A stretch of 64,000 nucleotides of DNA from Clostridium algidicarnis DSM 15099 (GCF_002934235.1 NZ_PTIS01000014.1:1-64000), one strand, 5' to 3'. Positions 53,512-61,418 are shown, counted from the first letter of the stretch. The notes: a model not told the origin generated them from the letters alone. Numbers and translations: made by a program.

Positions 53512-53877
53512 ATGAGTAGAAATAAATCATATATAATGGTAGTGTTTGCCTTAGTAGTTTTTATAGCAATAATGACTACAGGTGGCTTGTTAAAAAAGCC
53601 ATTTAGCGAAAAAGACAATGTTAAAAGTTGTATAGAAAGTGTAAAAAGAGATGTTGAATCAGAAAATTGGATTGAAGCAAAAGAGAATTTAACTAAACTT
53701 AAAACTGCGTGGAAAATAGTTGGTAATAGGGTTCAATTTAGCGCTGAAAGAAATGAAATGATTGCAATAGATAGAAATATTGCAAGATTAAATGGATCCT
53801 TAGAGGCAGAAGATAAGGTTTCAGCACTTATTGAATTAAGTGAGTTATCATTAAACTGGGATGACCTACAAAGATAG
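53512..53877 (+). CDS. DUF4363-like membrane-anchored protein
   Basis: 121 residues. One N-terminal membrane helix (about 7-24) and a helical outer domain (CIESVKRDVESENWIEAKENLTKLKTAW..., W-rich) match DUF4363 proteins, often found beside DUF421 genes in spore formers. I used the ATG at 53512 (AGGTGG eleven bases upstream). The 3' end is part of a perfect 40-bp palindrome. Confidence 0.75.
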   Translation: MSRNKSYIMVVFALVVFIAIMTTGGLLKKPFSEKDNVKSCIESVKRDVESENWIEAKENLTKLKTAWKIVGNRVQFSAERNEMIAIDRNIARLNGSLEAEDKVSALIELSELSLNWDDLQR

Positions 53878-53902
53878 ATTAATTAATCTATCTTTGTAGG
53901 TC
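53863..53902 (+). repeat. perfect 40-bp palindrome (terminator-like) over the DUF4363 stop
   Basis: GACCTACAAAGATAGATTAA (53863-53882) is followed at once by its exact complement (53883-53902), then TTATGTTT. The left arm encodes the last four to five residues and the stop. As RNA it is a long hairpin ending the gene; as DNA it could form a cruciform. Confidence 0.85.
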
Positions 53903-53974
53903 TTATGTTTCCAATCTCTACTTTAGGATGTGTTAAGTGAACTACTCTTTAATAAGTATTTCACACAAACTCAA

Positions 53975-55405
53975 TTATTCTGCTATAACCTTAGGTTGTA
54001 TTTTAGTATTAGAATTCTTAAAGTTCTCATAACATAAACCAAAAGGTTTAGCCTTTATATATTTTCCTTGACCAATGTTACCTAAAAATTTACCATTCTC
54101 AGCTGTTAACTTTCCTCTTAGAAAGACCTTTTCTGCTCTTCCTATTTGTTCAAGCCCTTCAAAAGGATTATAATCCGAACCATATAAACTATCCTTTACG
54201 CTTATGATACCCTTAAAGTCAGGGTCAAATATAACTATATCTGCATCTGATCCAATAGCAATCTGCCCCTTTTGTGGAAATAAACCAACCACCTTTGCTG
54301 GAGTTGTAGCGAAAAGATCTACAAATCTTTGACGGCTAATCCTTCCCTTTTCTACCCCATAGGTCCACATCAAAGCTAAACGATCTTGGACTCCTGGGCA
54401 TCCATTTGGTATTGTACTAAAATCCCCCATGCCCTTACGTTTTCCTTTTTCAAATCCACCCTTAACCGCGCAATGGTCAGAACCTACCGCTAAAAGCCAA
54501 CCTTTATTTACTGCCTCCCATAGTGAATCTAAATGTTCTTGTTTTCTAAGAGGTGGCGAGCATACATATTTTGCTCCTTCAAAATTGGGTTTTGCTAAGC
54601 ATTCTTCTGTCAATGTAAGGTAATGTGTACATGTCTCACCATAGACAGGTGTACCTTGAATGTTAGCATCTCTAATAGCTTCCATAGCCTCTTTACAGGA
54701 TACATGCACAATAAATATAGGAGCATCTGCCATTCGTGAAAGGTAGATAGCCCTTTTAGTAGCTTCTACTTCAACTAATGGAGGTCTAGAATCTGCATGA
54801 TATTTGGGATCAGTTTTTCCTTCTGATATAAGTTGTTTTTGAAGTGTATCAACTATATCGCCATTTTCAGCATGAACCATTATAGTAACACCTGAATCTT
54901 TGGCTACCTGAAGCGCCTTAAAGATAGTAGAGTCGTCAACCATTAAAGGTGTTCCTTTATATGCCATAAAAAACTTTAATGTAGAAATCCCCTCCTTAGC
55001 TAATGTAGGTATTTCTTCAAAAATCTTATCAGAGGGATCCGTTACTACACAATGAAATGAATAATCTGCAACTGATACACCCTTTGCTAATGTTTCATTG
55101 TGAAGTTTTACTGATTCTTTAATGCTTAGTCCTTTTTGCTGCGGTGCAAAGTCTACAATTGTTGTAGTTCCACCTACTATAGCCGCATCAGAAGTTTCAA
55201 AAGTCATAGATCCAAAAGATCCATAATGAACATGCTCATCTACACCACCAGGTAAAATATACTTACCAGTAGCATCAATTATATTATCAGCCCTATTATC
55301 TAAACCAGTACCTATAGCTACAATTTTTTCATCTTCTATAAGTATATCAGCCTTATATTCATCTATAGCAGATACAATAACACCATTTTTAATTAAAATA
55401 TTCAT
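53975..55405 (-). CDS. hydA: dihydropyrimidinase / hydantoinase
   Basis: Cyclic amidohydrolase of 476 residues, opening hydantoin or dihydropyrimidine rings. Metal and catalytic motifs: GGVDEHVHYG (His pair about 58-60), carbamylated Lys in FFMAYKGT (about 150), MVHAENGD, FIVHVSC, and Asp in VGSDHCAV (about 314). Length and motifs fit D-hydantoinases. The operon partner is a carbamoyl-amide hydrolase, so the pair would open a hydantoin and then remove the carbamoyl group. Confidence 0.93.
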   Translation of the reverse strand: MNILIKNGVIVSAIDEYKADILIEDEKIVAIGTGLDNRADNIIDATGKYILPGGVDEHVHYGSFGSMTFETSDAAIVGGTTTIVDFAPQQKGLSIKESVKLHNETLAKGVSVADYSFHCVVTDPSDKIFEEIPTLAKEGISTLKFFMAYKGTPLMVDDSTIFKALQVAKDSGVTIMVHAENGDIVDTLQKQLISEGKTDPKYHADSRPPLVEVEATKRAIYLSRMADAPIFIVHVSCKEAMEAIRDANIQGTPVYGETCTHYLTLTEECLAKPNFEGAKYVCSPPLRKQEHLDSLWEAVNKGWLLAVGSDHCAVKGGFEKGKRKGMGDFSTIPNGCPGVQDRLALMWTYGVEKGRISRQRFVDLFATTPAKVVGLFPQKGQIAIGSDADIVIFDPDFKGIISVKDSLYGSDYNPFEGLEQIGRAEKVFLRGKLTAENGKFLGNIGQGKYIKAKPFGLCYENFKNSNTKIQPKVIAE

Positions 55406-55429
55406 TATATCCCCTCCTTAAAAATTTAA

Positions 55430-55469
55430 GGGAACACCCCCTTTATTGTTTTGCCAAGTAGGTGTCCCC
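55430..55469 (-). terminator. intercistronic hairpin between the two amidohydrolase genes
   Basis: GGGAACACC (55430-55438) pairs with GGTGTCCCC (55461-55469). On the minus strand TTAAATTTTT follows, then the hydA ribosome site AAGGAGG. It may partly terminate or stabilise the processed mRNA. Confidence 0.5.
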
Positions 55470-55495
55470 ATTAAGTATTGAAATCTTCTATTTAA

Positions 55496-56209
55496 TTATC
55501 TGTTATATACCTTTGAATCTATACCCTCAAGGTATTTAACTACATTTTCTAGAGGCTCAACATCAGCAAATTTAGCATCCATATCAAATAAGTTCCAAGC
55601 AATAACACCTGGCACTCTATCTCCTATAGTTCCTTCAGGGATTATAGTTTTAAATCCATATCCTGTTGAATCCATAACAGTATGCCTAACACAGGCACAT
55701 GCAGTAGCTCCCATTACTATTACGGTATCAACACCTAAATAGTTTAAAGTTTGAGCTAAATGTGTACCAAAAAAGTTACTTGCATATTTTTTATGAATAA
55801 CTGGCTCTTCTGGTCTTGGCTTAAGCTTAGGATCAATTTGCATCCACTCTGAGTTAATATCTAATGTATGCATAGGTATTTTTTCATCCCATCTAGGCAA
55901 GTCCCATTGTTTTTCTCCTGTATATCCAGTAGTTGTATGGAATATAGGAACTCCTGATTTTCTTGCAGCTTCTAGTACTTTAAGTGAATTGGCACAAACC
56001 TCATCACAGTTTTCACAGGTAAATGGATGACCTTCTGACATCCAAGCTTTTGCCATATCCACTGTTGTTATTGCAGGTGCTTTACCATATCCCATTCTAG
56101 TTTGGAATCCTCTTTGCTTATATATCTTTCTTGCCTCAGTAAAAGCCCTATCCAACAATTCTTGATCAAATTCATACTTTCCACCATTATCTTTGTACTT
56201 TTCTTCCAT
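55496..56209 (-). CDS. isochorismatase-family N-carbamoylsarcosine amidohydrolase-like protein
   Basis: 237 residues. The Asp-Lys-Cys triad of the family is visible: TTVDMAKAW (about 50), VIHKKYASNF (about 138) and MGATACACVRHT (Cys about 175). The FFGTHLAQTL and PGVIAWNLFDMDAKFADV segments are typical of N-carbamoylsarcosine amidases, which give sarcosine, CO2 and ammonia. First gene of the operon, behind a sigma-54 promoter. Confidence 0.85.
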   Translation of the reverse strand: MEEKYKDNGGKYEFDQELLDRAFTEARKIYKQRGFQTRMGYGKAPAITTVDMAKAWMSEGHPFTCENCDEVCANSLKVLEAARKSGVPIFHTTTGYTGEKQWDLPRWDEKIPMHTLDINSEWMQIDPKLKPRPEEPVIHKKYASNFFGTHLAQTLNYLGVDTVIVMGATACACVRHTVMDSTGYGFKTIIPEGTIGDRVPGVIAWNLFDMDAKFADVEPLENVVKYLEGIDSKVYNR

Positions 56210-56264
56210 TAATCTCCCATCCCTTCATATTTAGTTTTTATTTTGTCTTTCACTTATCTATATT

Positions 56265-56281
56265 AGCAATATCTATGCCAA
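56265..56281 (-). promoter_or_regulatory. sigma-54 (-24/-12) promoter
   Basis: On the minus strand TTGGCATAGATATTGCT has GG and GC exactly ten bases apart, matching TGGCAC-N5-TTGCA. It lies 56 bases before the amidohydrolase ATG and next to a sigma-54 activator gene. Confidence 0.85.
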
Positions 56282-56332
56282 CTTTTTATATAAGCACTCT
56301 AAAGGGATTGGATGGATTTCACAAAGGATGGT

Positions 56333-56436
56333 TGTTGCAAATATGCATCATTAAATATTAATATGCCTTCTACTATTGGTATTCTCTATATTAAAGGTGT
56401 CATCTATTGTTATTTTCTAATGTTGCAATAATGCAA
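56333..56436 (-). promoter_or_regulatory. paired upstream activator sites
   Basis: Two related 16-mers, TTGCATTATTGCAACA (56436-56421) and ATGCATATTTGCAACA (56348-56333), are 88 bp apart. They lie about 60-170 bp upstream of the -24/-12 promoter, the usual range for enhancer-binding activators. Each is a partial inverted repeat (TGCAT/TGCAA). Confidence 0.65.
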
Positions 56437-56497
56437 TGCTATTATCCACTGTTGTTTTATTACAATTTATACCTAAAATTAAATATTTTTTTAATAC

Positions 56498-57835
56498 CTA
56501 TTTAATATAAAAGGTATCAATTCCATACCTTTTTATCTTTCGTGATAAGGTTGAAACATCCACCCCAAGGTCATTTGCGGCCTTTCTCATAGATGAATGA
56601 TTCTTTAGTGCTGATATAATTATATTCTTTTCAATTAACTCCATCATGTGTTTAAGCTTTGAAGAATCGCTCTTATTATTTAAAACTAACTGTTCTGCTA
56701 ATAATTTTGTTGGTAGTTGTTCAATACAAACTTCATCATTAGGATTAATAATAAATAAGTATTCTATTAGATTTTGTAATTCTCTTATATTGCCTTTCCA
56801 AGAATAACTCATCATAATATTAATAACCTCATCTGAAATAGTAATATTTTTCTTGTATTTTCTATTAAGCTTTTCTAAAAAGTATGATATTAAACCTGGT
56901 ATATCCTCTTTTCTTTCTCTTAATGGCGGTACTGTTATAGGAATAACATTTAATCTGAAAAATAAATCTTCTCTAAAATTTCCTTTTTTAATTTCTTCTA
57001 ACAAATTTCTATTAGTAGCCGCTAGTATGCGCACATTTAATTCTATCCCCTTATAACCTCCTACTCTAAATACCTCTCTCTCTTGTATAACCCGTAATAA
57101 TTTGCATTGAACCGATAGAGGTAACTCGCCAACTTCATCTAATAAAATTGTACCTTCATTAGCAAGCTCAAATAATCCTGGTTTACCTTTTTGGGATGCC
57201 CCTGTAAAAGCTCCAGACTCATATCCAAATAATTCAGATTCAAATAATTCATGAGGAATTGCTGCACAATTTACCTTTATAAATGGTCCACTGCGTCTAT
57301 TGCTTTCCTTGTGTATAAACTTTGCTAAAACCTCTTTTCCAGTACCTGACTCGCCATAAATTAAAATAGTGCTATCAAATAAAGCTACTTTAGATAATAG
57401 TTCTAACATTTCCTTCATAACCTTACTTTTAAAAATAATCCCCTCATATTCCATATGTATCTCACGAAGTCTTTGGAGTTCACTGGAATATCGTTCAGTA
57501 AGTTTCCTTGTTTCTACCAATTCATTTCGTAAGGTTATAAGCTCTGAAATATTTCTAGTATTACAAATTACTCCTACTATGTTATCACTCACATCATATA
57601 TTGGACTTGCTGTAGTTAATGCACTTTTCCCTGTAACGTACTTATGAATTGTTGATACTACCTCACCTTTCTCCAATACTACTAAAGATGCGGCTATATT
57701 GAAAACCTTTTCTTCCAGTAGTTTATTAAGATTTTTACCTGTAACTTCATGCTTTTTTAAGCCTGTAATATTTTCATAAGCATTATTAACATAAATTATA
57801 TTACCTTTATTATCCCCTTCTACACTACTAGATAA
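56498..57835 (-). pseudogene. 5'-truncated sigma-54 dependent activator (PAS-AAA-HTH)
   Basis: The frame is open from 57835 to 56498. It starts inside a PAS domain (GDNKGNIIYVNNAYENITGLKKHEV) just after an in-frame TAA and has no ATG or ribosome site. A TTG at 57676 is the first possible start and also lacks a site. The rest is intact: AAA+ domain with Walker A GESGTGKE, the sigma-54 contact loop ESELFGYESGAFTGA, Walker B ILLDEVGELP, an arginine region, and a Fis-type HTH ending (MRKAANDLGVDVSTLSRKIKRYG). It should activate the adjacent hydantoin operon. If still translated, the loss of sensory parts may leave it unregulated. Confidence 0.75.
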
Positions 57836-57992
57836 TTAATCAATTAATATATAGATTTTATAGTAATATTGTTATCTTTTTAATTCTTTATCTTTTATTT
57901 ATTAGGTAGCTTCTAGTGTCTTATAACAAATTAAATACATGTCACATCTAATACGACATGTATTTAATAATTAGCATATATTAATAAAATTT
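57836..57992. other. non-coding gap after the activator truncation point
   Basis: AT-rich, with no match to the missing activator N-terminus that I can read in any frame. A small inverted repeat (AAATACATGTC/GACATGTATTT, about 57932-57965) is the only structure before the iterons. The 5' part of the activator was therefore replaced or deleted, not just frameshifted. Confidence 0.5.
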
Positions 57993-58113
57993 GGGGACAG
58001 TTCAGCATTATTTATAAAGTTCGGTAAAGTTTGGGGACAGTTCAGCATTATTCATATTTAAATGGGGGACAGTTCAGCATTAATGATATTTAAGTGGGGA
58101 CAGTTCAGCATTA
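57993..58113 (+). repeat. four 18-bp direct iterons
   Basis: GGGGACAGTTCAGCATTA occurs identically at 57993, 58033, 58065 and 58096 (spacings 40, 32 and 31), with similar AT-rich spacers (TTATATTTAAAT-like). Such GGGGACAG runs are often seen at transposon scars and REP-like repeats. Iterons for a replication or partition protein are another option. Confidence 0.85.
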
Positions 58114-58137
58114 TTTATATTTAAATAAGCATAACAA

Positions 58138-58179
58138 AAAAAGATCATTAAGCTCTTAAGATACTTTAATGATCTTTTT
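58138..58179. terminator. bidirectional terminator-like hairpin
   Basis: AAAAAGATCATTAA (58138-58151) with TTAATGATCTTTTT (58166-58179). It lies between the iterons and the HTH gene. Confidence 0.75.
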
Positions 58180-58244
58180 AAGATATATTTAAATTTATCA
58201 AAACATATTTGCTACTTATAATTATAGATACCCAAGATAAATAA

Positions 58245-58263
58245 GCCTTCTTTTTTTGAAGGC
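58245..58263 (-). terminator. terminator after the HTH gene
   Basis: On the minus strand GCCTTC-AAAAAAA-GAAGGC is followed by TTATTTAT. It ends the leftward HTH gene after the repeat fragment D. Confidence 0.65.
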
Positions 58264-58284
58264 GGTGGGTTCTTTTGAAAACTC

Positions 58285-58330
58285 AAGTTGGTATTATCCG
58301 ATGGCTACCATCCATAATACCCCTCGCTAT
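58285..58330 (-). repeat. interspersed repeat, 3' fragment copy D
   Basis: Only the right end is kept: GAGGGGTATTATGGA followed by TGGTAGCCATCGGATAA on the minus strand. It begins at the stop codon of the HTH gene. The left two thirds are missing. Confidence 0.75.
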
Positions 58331-58333
58331 TCA

Positions 58334-58852
58334 CTATTTATATAGTTTATTTACATCATATTTATCATGTCCTAAAAGCATATTTTCTAAGTTTTTAAAA
58401 TCATAGTTTCGTCCTTCTAAATTCCAGTTACTTTCTTTTTTCTTATAAGAATTTGAAGTATATTTCTTGTTTTTATAATTATAAGATTCTTTAGTATTCC
58501 TATTTAGTTCATGTATATTATCTTCATTTTTCTTTTCAGCCCTCTTTTTAATTTCTTTTACAGAGTCTACCATAGTCTTAGATTTTTGGGACACCATTTT
58601 TAAAACCATAGTGTAGATATTAGATATACTTCCTCTTCTTTTCTTTTCTATAAGATTTTCTTTTATCAGTTCTTCTAAGTATCTTTGGATAGTTCTAACA
58701 GACTTATTAAGCTTTTTAGCTAAATAATCTTGAGATGGGAAACACTGAACCTTTTTATCATAGCACATACTTTGCAACAAAAAATATAGCTTAAACGCTC
58801 CTCCAGATATATTATAATTCATTATATTATTATCTATATTAGTATATCCCAT
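58334..58852 (-). CDS. helix-turn-helix protein (replication-organiser-like)
   Basis: 172 residues. The first ~90 form an HTH_36-type winged helix (FPSQDYLAKKLNKSVRTIQRYLEELIKENLIEKKRR split at the turn, about 39-74), as in phage or plasmid replication-start proteins. A low-complexity, Lys/Asn-rich tail follows. It has no operon partner. Iterons lie 220 bp beyond its stop. It may be a leftover of a mobile element; its present role is unknown. Confidence 0.75.
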   Translation of the reverse strand: MGYTNIDNNIMNYNISGGAFKLYFLLQSMCYDKKVQCFPSQDYLAKKLNKSVRTIQRYLEELIKENLIEKKRRGSISNIYTMVLKMVSQKSKTMVDSVKEIKKRAEKKNEDNIHELNRNTKESYNYKNKKYTSNSYKKKESNWNLEGRNYDFKNLENMLLGHDKYDVNKLYK

Positions 58853-58965
58853 GAAAGACGCCCCCTACAGTACTTAATTAAACTTTTGTACACTCAAAGA
58901 ATATGCAAAAGTTACTCTTCTCTCATTAAGTATGCAAGTTGTTTAAAACTTACCCTAAAGTTAAA

Positions 58966-59005
58966 AAAAAAGATTTATGACAAAATAAATGCCATAAACC
59001 TTTTT
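58966..59005 (-). terminator. terminator of the HNH-like gene
   Basis: On the minus strand AAAAAGGTTTATG pairs with CATAAATCTTTTT (one mismatch), followed by further T residues. Confidence 0.75.
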
Positions 59006-59075
59006 AATTTCATTATAACTTTTTAGTGGTTTTTTTAAAATAACAATATGGAGCTGAAAATAGATTCAATACTTA

Positions 59076-59747
59076 CTATTTTTCAGTTGCCTGTTCTTCT
59101 TCTTTAGCTTTAACCTTTAAATTAACTTTTCTATTGTCTAATGTATTAAGGTTTATATTTTCAACATTTGTGTCTGCATCACACTTCATTATAAATTTAT
59201 TTAAAAATATTCTTCCCTTTGGTGTGTTTGCTACTGCATGAGGTTGTGTTCCAACCTTATAATAAACCCAAGTCATATCACTATTAATAGCTCTTTTTAG
59301 GTCTTCTTTGTCAATTATAGCTGTTGCTCTTTCTATCCCGTCTTTATCTCTAAGTATTATAGCTGAGGTAGTCTCATCTAATTCCTTAAAATCATTAGGT
59401 GTAGTTTGATCGTATACTTGTAAATTTTCTTTTCTATTATCTAATGTATCTCCGTTTATGTGTATAATTGGAGCCTTAGGATGTAGTCCTAATATAAGTG
59501 AATGCATGGATTGCTTTCTGCTATAAACTTTATCTCCTACAGTTACGTCTCCTATACTTTGAGCTAAATAGTTGTTAAAATGGCTGTTCCACTCTGGAAA
59601 CCAAGTTCCTTTAGCTAGGACCTTTTGTAAATCTTCTGCATCTATTTTAGTTTCAACTATAGTTCCTTTTCTTTTGACTAATTTTATATGAGCTACATTC
59701 CCTATTATCTCATATTCATTAGTTCCGTCTTTGTATTCTTTTTTCAT
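59076..59747 (-). CDS. double HNH-like domain protein
   Basis: 223 residues. Two homologous parts each end in an HNH_3-like motif. The first is HSLILGL...IIHINGDTLDNRKENL (about 80-110), close to phage and homing HNH nucleases. The second is LNKFIM...ENINLNTLDNRKVNL (about 180-212), which has lost the His. The residue before His, usually Asp, is Ile in copy one, so cleavage activity is doubtful. It may only bind DNA. The ATG at 59747 has AGAGGTG five bases upstream; the frame extends to 59792. Confidence 0.7.
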   Translation of the reverse strand: MKKEYKDGTNEYEIIGNVAHIKLVKRKGTIVETKIDAEDLQKVLAKGTWFPEWNSHFNNYLAQSIGDVTVGDKVYSRKQSMHSLILGLHPKAPIIHINGDTLDNRKENLQVYDQTTPNDFKELDETTSAIILRDKDGIERATAIIDKEDLKRAINSDMTWVYYKVGTQPHAVANTPKGRIFLNKFIMKCDADTNVENINLNTLDNRKVNLKVKAKEEEQATEK

Positions 59748-59900
59748 AATAGCACCTCTTAACTTTATTTTAGGCACCTTCAAAATATACATAGCTTTTT
59801 AAGCTCTTATCTTCTTAGGTGCTTTATCACTTCTTTATAATTCCAATATAGAGTTTATCACATAATTCATTCTAATGATAAGTAATTTTAACAAATATTT

Positions 59901-60716
59901 TTAATTCATATTCTCAATGATCTTAGTTACCCATTTGCATAGATCAATTGATGCTTTCTTTGCAGTTGCTACTACTCTTTCATGAGAATGTTTTTCTTTT
60001 TGTATTCCTGTAGCCATGTTTGTAATGCAAGCAATTCCAAGTACATCTATCCCCAAATAATTTGCAGCTATGGTTTCTGGAACTGTGGACATACCAACTG
60101 CATCAGCCCCTTGTCCTCCGATAGATCTAATCTCTGCTGCTGTTTCATAATAAGGTCCCATAAATCCAGCATAAACCCCTTCTCTATACTCTACTCCAAT
60201 TTCATCTGCAATAGTTTTTGCCTTTTCTATAAGTTCTCTCTTATATGGTTCAGACATATCAGGGAATCTAACTCCAAAACGTTTATCATTAATTCCGATT
60301 AAAGGGTTAGTTCCAAAAAGATTTATAAAATCATTAATAATCATTAATGTTCCAGGCTTAAAGCTAGTATTTATTCCTCCACAAGCATTTGTTACTATAA
60401 TACTTTTGATACCTAATTGTTTCATAACATATATAGGATATGTTACTTCCTTCATAGTATACCCCTCATAATAGTGGAATCTACCTTGCATAAGCAGTGT
60501 TTCCACACCATTAATTTTACCGAAAACCAATCTTCCTTCATGCCCCTCTACTGTAGACTGTGGGAAATTAGGAATATCTTTATAATCTATGTACTGCATA
60601 TCTTTTACTACATCCACAAGCCCACCAAGTCCTGATCCTAAAATCACCGCTACCTTAGGCTCTCTAGCTATCTTTTCTTTTATATAATTTACTGACTCCA
60701 TAACTTTATCGTACAT
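59901..60716 (-). CDS. purine-nucleoside phosphorylase (trimeric class)
   Basis: 271 residues, phosphorolysis of inosine and guanosine (PunA/PupG type). ILGSGLGGL (phosphate site, about 26-34), VEGHEGRLVFG (about 60), QGRFHYYEGY, VTNACGGIN and GMSTVPETIAA are the family blocks; the Glu, Met and Asn base and ribose contacts are in place. The ATG at 60716 follows TAGGAG by eight bases. It appears monocistronic. Confidence 0.94.
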   Translation of the reverse strand: MYDKVMESVNYIKEKIAREPKVAVILGSGLGGLVDVVKDMQYIDYKDIPNFPQSTVEGHEGRLVFGKINGVETLLMQGRFHYYEGYTMKEVTYPIYVMKQLGIKSIIVTNACGGINTSFKPGTLMIINDFINLFGTNPLIGINDKRFGVRFPDMSEPYKRELIEKAKTIADEIGVEYREGVYAGFMGPYYETAAEIRSIGGQGADAVGMSTVPETIAANYLGIDVLGIACITNMATGIQKEKHSHERVVATAKKASIDLCKWVTKIIENMN

Positions 60717-61071
60717 CAAAATCTCTCCTAACAATTTTATTTTTAACATTCCTCAAGAAGCTCCCACCTCTTAGATGGAGAGTAGTTCACTTTAAAATCT
60801 TTTAAAATAAATAACTAATTATTAATCCCAATGAACCGAATGAACTGAATCAACTAATATCAATCCATATTTTCTATAAATTCTTGCCTACATCTATAAA
60901 AATAATCATCCTTGTATATATTAACTACATTTTTAAATATATTATTAAATATATTTAATTCCCTTATTTATAATTATACCCTTAAACATAAATAATCTCA
61001 TCTATACTTTATATTATATATTTACTTTTACTTAGAGTTTAGATTATCTAATTGAGTTATCATCGCTAATT
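60717..61071. other. intergenic region upstream of the phosphorylase
   Basis: AT-rich, with no ORF of interest. The promoter of the phosphorylase must lie here, but no convincing hexamer pair or operator is seen. The interspersed repeat follows directly. Confidence 0.35.
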
Positions 61072-61221
61072 CTATCCGATGGCTACCAGACCTAACACCC
61101 CTATCCTCTTCAAGGTGGGGGATGACGGCTGCTACGCCCCTTTATAAGTTCTTCTAATACTCATATGGAGAGATGTATTCCTTATAAGCAAACTCCACCT
61201 GAGTCTAAGAATCACTTGATA
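61072..61221 (-). repeat. ~150-bp interspersed repeat, full copy E
   Basis: On the minus strand it starts ATCAAGTGATTCTTAGA and ends GGTAGCCATCGGATA. It matches copy B over its whole length with scattered changes: the first stem is weakened (GACTCAG opposite ATGAGTA) and the TTATCC partner reads TTATAA, so pairing is partly lost. The 3' part (CACCTTGAAGAGG...GGGGTGTTAGGTCTGG) is closer to copy C. Confidence 0.88.
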
Positions 61222-61268
61222 TTAAAAGGAACTTAGCGCGAACTTAAAAATCACTTAATTTTGATAAC

Positions 61269-61341
61269 TTATCCACAAAAATATATATTAAACAAAAATA
61301 ATCCACAGAGCCTTCATATAAATGGCCACAACTGTGGATTC
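61269..61341 (+). other. cluster of DnaA-box-like nonamers with inverted repeat
   Basis: A perfect TTATCCACA (61269-61277), a one-mismatch TAATCCACA (61299-61307) and a reverse, two-mismatch TGTGGATTC (61333-61341). The latter two form an inverted repeat AATCCACAG/CTGTGGATT. No dnaA or dnaN is nearby, so this is not the main origin. Confidence 0.45.
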
Positions 61342-61418
61342 TTTCATATTTATTATATTTTATTTTTAAGGTTATGTAAACCGCTAAGTTTAATTTCATA
61401 AAGACGCTTACAATAAAT

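Noticed and set aside
56498-57676. Intact sigma-54 activator starting at TTG 57676
   Set aside because: No ribosome site, and the PAS coding sequence clearly continues upstream to 57835.
57993-58113. CRISPR array
   Set aside because: Units are 18 bp, spacers are AT-rich and alike, spacing is uneven and no cas gene is near.
61269-61341. Chromosomal replication origin
   Set aside because: No dnaA, dnaN or long AT unwinding element adjoining; only three boxes, one perfect.
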